Shown here: one piece after another, positions 41,650 through 46,885 of the stretch | Position numbering within the stretch: the first letter of the stretch is position 1 | Layout of the letters: every line of letters begins with the position of its first letter | Source of the DNA: Microbacterium testaceum | Lineage (GTDB): Bacteria; Actinomycetota; Actinomycetes; Actinomycetales; Microbacteriaceae | NCBI RefSeq assembly: GCF_006539145.1 | Contig: NZ_BJML01000015.1 | Span: forward strand, 1 to 46,885 | Length of the DNA stretch: 46,885 nucleotides | Reading direction: 5' to 3' | Notes under the pieces: model-generated | Databases searched by the model: none | What the model saw: the letters and a program-made list of their open reading frames with translations, nothing else | What the model was told of the DNA's origin: nothing | Program-made: the position numbers and the translations under genes

Positions 41650-42606
41650 GTGGCTGACTCGCTGAACCATCCCCAACCGCACACATCGGAATCGGTGGTC
41701 TCGTCTGTTTCGGCCGGCTCGGTGGGGGCCTCACTCGCGCCGAGCTACGGCACGGAATGCGGACCGGCCCTCCTCGACAGCAAGGCCGCCAACAGAGCGT
41801 GCGACTATCGACTTATGCTCACGCTCCTCGGCCCCAAATCACTGAGGGCGTTGCTGTTCGTTCGCACACTCAACGAGCAGGGAATGCAGCCGAGCCGCAG
41901 TGAGGTGAAAGCCTTCGTCAATGCGCCTACGCATTTCGGTGATTTTGATCCGGTGATCTTCTCGATGTCCGTCGACACCGTTGACTACCTGGTCAACGCT
42001 CGCCTGCTCATCTCGACGGCGCGTGGCGTCACACTTTCCAGTGCGGGGACGGCCGTTCTCAACGCAGCGATCATCGATGACGACACCAACGCACCATCTA
42101 CTCCTATTGAGGTAGTGGGAAGGTTGGACGACCCGTTCACGTACGCCGAACTCCTCACTCGCATCAACGACGTCCCTGGCGCGCTGGTGATTGATCCCTA
42201 CCTTCGCGCGCAGGACCTCAGTGCCCTTCTCGCTCTTCCCAATGTCCGTCGAGTGATGACGACTGACGGCAGTGCCGGAGGCCTACCCCGCGCCGAACGC
42301 CGCACGAAGCTTCAGATTGCGCTAGGAGCACGCCCCGGAGTCGAGCTTCGGTTCCCAGAGCGCGGCTCTCGAGAACTGCACGACCGGCTGGTACTGCCAC
42401 ACCAGGGAGGCGAAGCGCTGTCCCTAGGCACTTCGCTGGGCGGGACCCAGCTAACCGTCATTACGAGGCTGGGACGCGAGAGCACGGGTGCTCTGCGTTC
42501 ACACTACGAAGGAGTCTGGCTGTCCGGCCAAACCCTCCCACCTATCCATCGCGAAATCACTGACGCACCGGTCGAGTTGAATTCGAGCGCTACTGACACA
42601 GAGTGA
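41650..42606 (+). CDS. Phospholipase-D-like domain protein
   Basis: 318-aa soluble protein. The middle looks like a small winged-helix-type region (about 55-135). The C-terminal half has RELHDRLVL and LSLGTSLGG (about 238-262), the HDR-x(n)-GxS pattern of degenerate PLD-like domains found in uncharacterised, sometimes defence-linked, bacterial proteins. The standard HKD motif is reduced to HDR, so nuclease or lipase activity is uncertain. The GTG at 41650 starts the longest frame; an internal ATG at 41815 is possible. It is transcribed alone, convergent with the DUF5677-like gene. Confidence 0.65.
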   Translation: MADSLNHPQPHTSESVVSSVSAGSVGASLAPSYGTECGPALLDSKAANRACDYRLMLTLLGPKSLRALLFVRTLNEQGMQPSRSEVKAFVNAPTHFGDFDPVIFSMSVDTVDYLVNARLLISTARGVTLSSAGTAVLNAAIIDDDTNAPSTPIEVVGRLDDPFTYAELLTRINDVPGALVIDPYLRAQDLSALLALPNVRRVMTTDGSAGGLPRAERRTKLQIALGARPGVELRFPERGSRELHDRLVLPHQGGEALSLGTSLGGTQLTVITRLGRESTGALRSHYEGVWLSGQTLPPIHREITDAPVELNSSATDTE

Positions 42607-42700
42607 GCTACGCCGAATGCCCATCTGAGGGCCCCGGATGGCGGACGTACTCGGACCCACGTACAGTCCGCGGCCAGGCGCAGCGCGTCATCGGGGACTG

Positions 42701-43726
42701 TCACGGCGGATCGTCCGGGACAGATGACAAATGCTCTGACACCCGCCGCCGACTGTCGGCAATTGCGGTCAGGAACGCTTCACCCGTTTGGTCGGGCGGT
42801 GCGTCCTCGAACTTGATGGATCGCGGAACAACAGTCTCGGCCGTCAACAAAACGAAGCCGGTAGACAGCTCGATGGGGGCACCAAGCGATCCACTGTCCG
42901 GATAGGCCTTGAATTCGCGGCTTCCAAGGCCATCCTCGGTGATCAGGTTGTGCCATCCGTCAGATCCCGCGTGGGTGGGTGCACTCATCATCGAATACAG
43001 GATCGCAAGCTGCGGGGCGACTCTCTGCACGAGCCCCGTCATGGATGCAGGTCTCCCGTCGAAGAGAGGTGCCGCCCATCCCCACCCCCGGGCGAAGTCT
43101 TTACCGAATCGCGTCACCAGGTCGGACCGCATGACGGCAAGGCGGCCCAGGTCGTCGTCATCGAACAGCGGGTCGTCAGGGTCGCCCAACCCAGCTCCGA
43201 GGTAGTCGGCCGCAAAGAGGCCGTAGAAGGCCTCGCGATGCATGAGGTAGCGCTCCGGAAGATCTGGGTGCTCTGCGTCGGGGTGACCGTAGATGGCCAT
43301 CACGATAGAGACGATTAGCACTTCGTACATAGTGCGCAGACAGGCAAGCGCACCAGCGCTGTGGCCCGCTTCAATCATCGCAATCGTTTCGCCGAGGCTC
43401 AGCAGCGACCTGGCCAGTAATCCCCTTTGAACGAGGTGGAATTGGTAGAAAGCTTGGTCGCCAGGTGTTTGCTCGAGGGATTCATCGATTTTTTGCGCGG
43501 CCCAGTTGGCGGCCTCGGCCACATTGTCTCGAAGGAAATACAGCTCCTCGATGGCAGGCCCGTAACGCTTCCAAATCTCTTCACGCAGAGCATCCCTGTC
43601 CTGCAACGACTCTGCGACGGCGCTTGCTTGTTCATCCCTGAGCGCCGCCAGAAAACCGGCGTGCGCGAGTTTCGACTCCATCGGATCAGTGGCACCGATG
43701 TGAAACTCAAAGTCGGGCGACGGCAT
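42701..43726 (-). CDS. DUF5677-like protein
   Basis: 341-aa mainly helical protein. LLARSLLSLGETIAMIEAGH and ACLRTMYEVLIVSIVMAIYG, then LPERYLMHRE, match the helical bundle of DUF5677, a family scattered in accessory regions without known function. The second helix is hydrophobic but short and is probably buried rather than membrane-spanning. The late segment (APTHAGSDGWHNL) holds a conserved His. ATG 43726 has no strong ribosome site. It lies among other accessory genes (PLD-like, TIR). Confidence 0.72.
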   Translation of the reverse strand: MPSPDFEFHIGATDPMESKLAHAGFLAALRDEQASAVAESLQDRDALREEIWKRYGPAIEELYFLRDNVAEAANWAAQKIDESLEQTPGDQAFYQFHLVQRGLLARSLLSLGETIAMIEAGHSAGALACLRTMYEVLIVSIVMAIYGHPDAEHPDLPERYLMHREAFYGLFAADYLGAGLGDPDDPLFDDDDLGRLAVMRSDLVTRFGKDFARGWGWAAPLFDGRPASMTGLVQRVAPQLAILYSMMSAPTHAGSDGWHNLITEDGLGSREFKAYPDSGSLGAPIELSTGFVLLTAETVVPRSIKFEDAPPDQTGEAFLTAIADSRRRVSEHLSSVPDDPP

Positions 43727-44145
43727 ATGTGGATGTTACCGGCCAGCCGCCTGCTCGCCAGGTGCTAGCACGTCCACCGCAAACCGCTTCGGCTCCCCGC
43801 TTGTCATGGGGTGCGCCACGGCCGACTCCATCGCACTCTGCTTCTCTCAATCAGGTCCGACGGCCTCTTGAGACAATCCCCGTTCGGACAGCTACCGCAC
43901 CAGGGTTTAGCATCACGATGACCCGCCAGACCTCGAGAGCTCGGCCGTGAGATCGGCGATGCCGGCGGACCGATCCTTGTCGGCGCGGTCGCTGCCGCAG
44001 CAAGCCTCCCCCTCGCCCTCATTGTTGCGGGCGTCGCTACAGTCGCCTCGGCAACTATCGGGTCGACCCTCACCGCTCGGCACGGGCAACTGCCACTTCC
44101 TCGCGAGAGCGGGTAACGCTGGCCGGGTGGCGCGAACCCGTCTGA
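43727..44145. other. Gap holding a transporter remnant
   Basis: 419 nt between two minus-strand genes. The left 190 nt show nothing recognisable; the right part carries the plus-strand MFS remnant at 43922-44116. Confidence 0.55.
43922..44116 (+). pseudogene. C-terminal remnant of an MFS transporter
   Basis: One frame reads RELGREIGDAGGPILVGAVA followed by two hydrophobic stretches (SLPLALIVAGVATVASATIG) and ends at TAA 44114-44116. This matches the last loop and helices of actinobacterial MFS transporters. A TGA immediately upstream and no preceding transporter sequence show it is a fragment. Confidence 0.6.
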
Positions 44146-45642
44146 CTAGCGCGACCGGCGCACAGATGCTGCGATCGCATGGACTTCGTCGAAAGCCTTA
44201 GACGCACGCGCAGGATCGCCGCTGAACAGCCCACCGAGCAAGGGCGTCCATCCTGAACCCTGGTCTTCGACCTCCGCCTTCAGCTGCATCTCGGGGGCCG
44301 ACTTCTCATAACGGTGGCGCCAGGTGTAACGCCCATAGCCGCCGTGATATCCGTAGTAGGGCTCGTCGCCCTGATCTCTTGCATCCTCCGAGATGGCGTC
44401 TAGTAGAACCTCGACACGGTCGAATGCCGCGGCGTACTCGCTCTCTCCTGAAAACTGATCTGAGAAGACTGGCGCCAAGACGGAGAACAGATGGTCCGAG
44501 ATCGGCGTATACCGTCGACCTCCTCGCGCCGTCAGGAGATCGTTCATCTCCTCGTCAGACACAGACTTTCCCTCGTCATTGTAAGAAAGTAGGGTCCCCA
44601 GTCCTAGCCATTGGTCGATGCCAACGATGCTCTGGCTTCCGCTGGTGAGTACAAACGGCACCTGACGGCCGTACCCAGAGGGATTGTTTACTAGGGCGTC
44701 TGCCGTCGCAGCCCGCAGCATTGAGTAATTCCGCTTGGCCAACGCGCCGAGCGCGGCAGCGTAGGTGAGCAAAAGCGATGGGTACTCATGTGCGGATGTC
44801 AGAACGCTGAGACCCTCCCGCTGCATTGACTCGTTCGCAAGAGTTTGAAGCGTACGCGTGAGCTCCTGCTCGTGGTCCTGGGAGCCGTACATAGCGATCA
44901 GCTTCATCGGGACAAGCATGGGGGCGAGAAGGTCGTCGTACTGACCGATGCGCCTGATCCACGCGCGAGCGAAATCGGGATCAATTCGGCTCACCGAGGG
45001 CAGGTAAAGAGGGAACCTGTCCCGGTCCTGTAAGCCCGCGAGGATGGGGCGGCGTAGGTCTGCGAGATAGTCGTCATAGTCCATGACAAGGTTGGGAGCG
45101 CGAAGCAGTTGCCTGACCCGGTCGACGACGTCACTGTCAGCCCGGCGCGCTTCCGAGGTAGTTTGCACTACCGATGGTGGCGGCGCAGCTGGTGTGTTAC
45201 CGATGGCCCGTTGTATGGCAACAATGAGGCGTCCCGACTGCGCTAGCTTCCCCTTGCCAAAGAGGTCGGCACGGTGAATCGTGCGATCGAGTGTGCGCCC
45301 CATTCCCAGGTCGATGCTTGGGATCTCACATTCGTCAAGACGGGCGGTCATCAACCAGCTTGCTCCTGGCGGTCGCTGTCTGTACTCCTCCGCGGCGAGA
45401 GTCAATTCCTCGAACTGGTAGGACTTCTGTCTCTTCGCAAGGTTGCTAGAAAAGCACGCAAGGAAGACGAAGGACCCACTACGAATTGCTTCGCGTATCT
45501 TGACCTGCCAGTCGTCCCCCGGCCACAGCTTGTCTTTGTCTCGCCAGACGATGAAATCCGCCGCTTCCAGCGCGCCCTGCAGTTCATCAATCGCATCGGA
45601 ATCTTCGGTGATGTACGAAATGAATACGTGGTCCCCTGGCAC
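44146..45642 (-). CDS. TIR-domain protein, possible immune effector
   Basis: 498-aa soluble protein. Residues 1-140 are a TIR_2-type domain: HVFISYITEDSD, LEAADFIVWRDKDKLWPGDDW, FVFLACFSSN and the Glu in YQFEEL (78-79), at the position of the NADase catalytic Glu. The 350-residue remainder is helical and Tyr/Gly-rich near the end (YYGYHGGYGRYTWRHRY) with no named domain seen. Bacterial TIR proteins in defence systems cleave NAD or make cyclic nucleotide-like signals; others are virulence factors. A GTG start at 45642 has TACGTT 6 nt before it (leaderless). No paired sensor gene is adjacent. Confidence 0.8.
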   Translation of the reverse strand: MPGDHVFISYITEDSDAIDELQGALEAADFIVWRDKDKLWPGDDWQVKIREAIRSGSFVFLACFSSNLAKRQKSYQFEELTLAAEEYRQRPPGASWLMTARLDECEIPSIDLGMGRTLDRTIHRADLFGKGKLAQSGRLIVAIQRAIGNTPAAPPPSVVQTTSEARRADSDVVDRVRQLLRAPNLVMDYDDYLADLRRPILAGLQDRDRFPLYLPSVSRIDPDFARAWIRRIGQYDDLLAPMLVPMKLIAMYGSQDHEQELTRTLQTLANESMQREGLSVLTSAHEYPSLLLTYAAALGALAKRNYSMLRAATADALVNNPSGYGRQVPFVLTSGSQSIVGIDQWLGLGTLLSYNDEGKSVSDEEMNDLLTARGGRRYTPISDHLFSVLAPVFSDQFSGESEYAAAFDRVEVLLDAISEDARDQGDEPYYGYHGGYGRYTWRHRYEKSAPEMQLKAEVEDQGSGWTPLLGGLFSGDPARASKAFDEVHAIAASVRRSR

Positions 45643-45826
45643 GTAGTTAACGTACTGCGTGCGCTGGTTTTGAGTCGAGCAAGTTGCCCTCGGGAGCGGC
45701 TGAGACGTGCCAACCCGAAACGTTCCGCGCGTCCGGGCGTCTCACGAGACAATCCCTCAACGGACTACGTGGCCCCACGTGTGTCAACTTGTCCGAGAAC
45801 TGACGGCACTGTCAGAAAGAGGCATG

Positions 45827-46369
45827 TCAGCCAACCGCTCGCCGGTGTTGGAACACCATCTTCCCGGGGAACGTGAGGGACTCTCGATGCGGCGTGCCGG
45901 CGGGCGAAGTCCAGACGATGCGGAGTTCGACCTGGCCACTTTCGAGCACACCCTGCGAGAGGGCGACTTCACAGGGCACAGAGAAGTCATCCCAGGGCTC
46001 GAGAGTTTTGGGCCCAGCGTTCCGAGCAGCCCCCCAAGGCCCACCTATCCGGAATCTCACGTTGTGCGCGACATCAAGTCCTTGGTTGGCGATGAACAGG
46101 TGGTGTTCGTCTACCCATCCGACGGTCCATTCCACGTCGTACGGCTCGGTCGCGCGCGCCTCAGTGCGACGCGACAAATCGTCGGCGTTGAGCGCGATCG
46201 TGTTCGCCTGAGCGGCGAGGATATTCGCCCCCTCCGCGACTTTGTTCGCTGTGCGTGCGTGCATCAGCCCGAGGAAAGCGGGCACCACGGCGGTGACGCT
46301 GACGCACAGCGCGAGAAGGGCGAGAACGGCAAGCAGGCACTGGACAAGCAGATCGAGCATGTCCGCCAT
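45827..46369 (-). CDS. Membrane-anchored protein of unknown function
   Basis: 180-aa protein. Residues 5-36 form one long TM helix (LLVQCLLAVLALLALCVSVTA-type sequence), followed by a predicted coiled stretch (TANKVAEGANILAAQANTIAL) and a beta-rich C-terminal domain (EWTVGWVDEHHLFIANQG, LRIVWTSPAG). It resembles small inner-membrane proteins with an exposed immunoglobulin-like domain, with no assigned role. It begins 2 nt after the stop of the RelE-like toxin gene, so the two are probably co-transcribed. Confidence 0.65.
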   Translation of the reverse strand: MADMLDLLVQCLLAVLALLALCVSVTAVVPAFLGLMHARTANKVAEGANILAAQANTIALNADDLSRRTEARATEPYDVEWTVGWVDEHHLFIANQGLDVAHNVRFRIGGPWGAARNAGPKTLEPWDDFSVPCEVALSQGVLESGQVELRIVWTSPAGTPHRESLTFPGKMVFQHRRAVG

Positions 46370-46371
46370 CT

Positions 46372-46659
46372 TTAAGCCCAGAGCTGGCGATCGCCCGGGC
46401 CGACGTACTTGATGAACGCAACCGTCTGATCTTGCTCCGGGATCCAGAAGAGATAGTAGGGGCGGCTCCGCGGCCGGGTCAGGCGGAGTTGAACGACGTA
46501 CGCGGCCGGGGGGCGCACCATGCGGCGGCGAAGGATCGGGTTTGTGTCGTCGTTCTGGAGCAACTCCAAGACGTCGTCAGCCGCGTTGTACAGCTCGGGG
46601 TCGTTGGCTTCATAGTCGTCGAGCGCATCCGCCGCGTCATCGTGATATTCGAGCTTCAT
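46372..46659 (-). CDS. RelE/ParE-superfamily toxin-like protein
   Basis: 95-aa protein. The fold pattern is that of RelE/ParE toxins: an N-terminal strand and helix pair (KLEYHDDAADALDDYEAN, LYNAADDVLELLQ), then strands with RMVRPPAAYVVQLRLTRPRSRPYYLFWI and VAFIKYVG spread over 46 residues. RelE members cleave mRNA on the ribosome; ParE members poison gyrase. No antitoxin gene is visible in the 226 nt upstream or directly downstream. TACGAT lies 9 nt before the ATG. Confidence 0.7.
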   Translation of the reverse strand: MKLEYHDDAADALDDYEANDPELYNAADDVLELLQNDDTNPILRRRMVRPPAAYVVQLRLTRPRSRPYYLFWIPEQDQTVAFIKYVGPGDRQLWA

Positions 46660-46712
46660 AGTTCATCTATCGTACCAGCAGGTGGGTAATGGGGCCATGG
46701 GGCAACGCCCTC

Positions 46713-46759
46713 TTGCCTTCTTAGGGTAGTTTCGCGCTAGACTGCTGTTTCAGGAAACA
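46713..46759 (+). promoter_or_regulatory. Possible rightward promoter with dyad
   Basis: TTGCCT (46713-46718) and TAGACT (46738-46743) are 19 nt apart, slightly long. TGTTTC-AG-GAAACA (46746-46759) follows immediately as a possible operator. It would read into the terminal repeat. Confidence 0.35.
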
Positions 46760-46789
46760 AACGCACACGAACCCACTACGCATCTAGCC

Positions 46790-46885
46790 ACACACACCAC
46801 CACCACACACGCACACACCACCACCACACACGCACACACCACCACCACACACGCACACACCACCACCACACACGCACACACCACC
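46790..46885. repeat. 21-bp A/C-only tandem repeat at the window end
   Basis: The unit GCACACACCACCACCACACAC recurs with its single G at 46811, 46832, 46853 and 46874. About four and a half copies are visible and the array runs off the window. The strand holds no T and one G per unit. If translated it would give seven-residue Thr/His repeats; no open gene is evident. Confidence 0.85.

Noticed and set aside
46790..46885. CRISPR array at the window end
   Set aside because: Units are contiguous 21-bp repeats without unique spacers and no cas gene is nearby.
1..46885. tRNA, rRNA or known riboswitch
   Set aside because: I saw no cloverleaf, rRNA core or recognisable riboswitch consensus by reading; a covariance-model scan was not possible.

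Overview
The window looks like a chromosomal stretch of a high-GC Gram-positive actinobacterium, most likely Microbacterium or a close relative in the Microbacteriaceae. The reasons are very GC-rich codon use, GTG starts, ATGA/GTGA overlaps between operon genes, several leaderless starts (TANNNT about 7 nt before the start codon), lipoprotein-type binding proteins, and a strikingly frequent 7-mer, GGATGCC/GGCATCC. The genus is inferred from style; no rRNA or marker gene is present.

Region 1 (about 1-34.2 kb) is a dense catabolic region. It opens with a ChvE-type sugar-binding lipoprotein (minus strand). Next comes a molybdenum-cofactor nucleotidyltransferase-like gene, divergent from an operon of xdhC, an 8-oxoguanine-deaminase-like amidohydrolase, an XRE-cupin regulator and a phthalate-dioxygenase-reductase-like flavoprotein. 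After an MFS transporter follows an operon with a CodA-like deaminase, a NitT/TauT-type ABC transporter (ATPase, permease, binding lipoprotein), an FAD-linked oxidase and a creatininase-family hydrolase. Further right are a second MFS protein, an alpha/beta hydrolase framed by 60-bp palindromic repeats, and a third amidohydrolase. A tetrose/triose module comes next: TIM-barrel isomerase and SDR, divergent from a DhaK-DhaL fusion kinase and RpiB, then a GntR regulator and an MHS transporter. The region closes with an HSL-type hydrolase, a small flavoprotein, an SDR, a MetV/MetF-like methylenetetrahydrofolate reductase, and an operon with a PNPOx-like protein and a molybdenum hydroxylase (FAD subunit plus a fused 2Fe-2S/Mo subunit), then a small protein and a PhzF-like isomerase.

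Two regulatory layers can be read directly. Five promoters carry the same motif, GAAACRCG-N7-TANNNTC, tying together the xdhC operon, the CodA-like/ABC operon, the third amidohydrolase, the MTHFR gene and the PNPOx/molybdenum-hydroxylase operon. The likely meaning is one regulon for import, deamination, hydroxylation and ring opening of a purine- or pyrimidine-like N-heterocycle, with a folate C1 branch. A second palindrome, ATTGTTAACAAT, sits on the promoters of the kinase/isomerase cluster and the MHS transporter and is the probable operator of the GntR protein between them.

Region 2 (about 34.2-46.9 kb) is accessory DNA. Codon use is less GC-biased, the GGATGCC signature almost vanishes, and the junction holds a frameshifted serine-recombinase tail. 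It carries a secreted I36-inhibitor-like protein with a lipoprotein and a MacAB-like export pair, an ECF sigma factor with a CU044_5270-type membrane partner, a PLD-like protein, a DUF5677-like protein, a TIR-domain protein (possible immune effector), a membrane protein and a RelE/ParE-like toxin. The window ends inside a 21-bp A/C-only tandem repeat.
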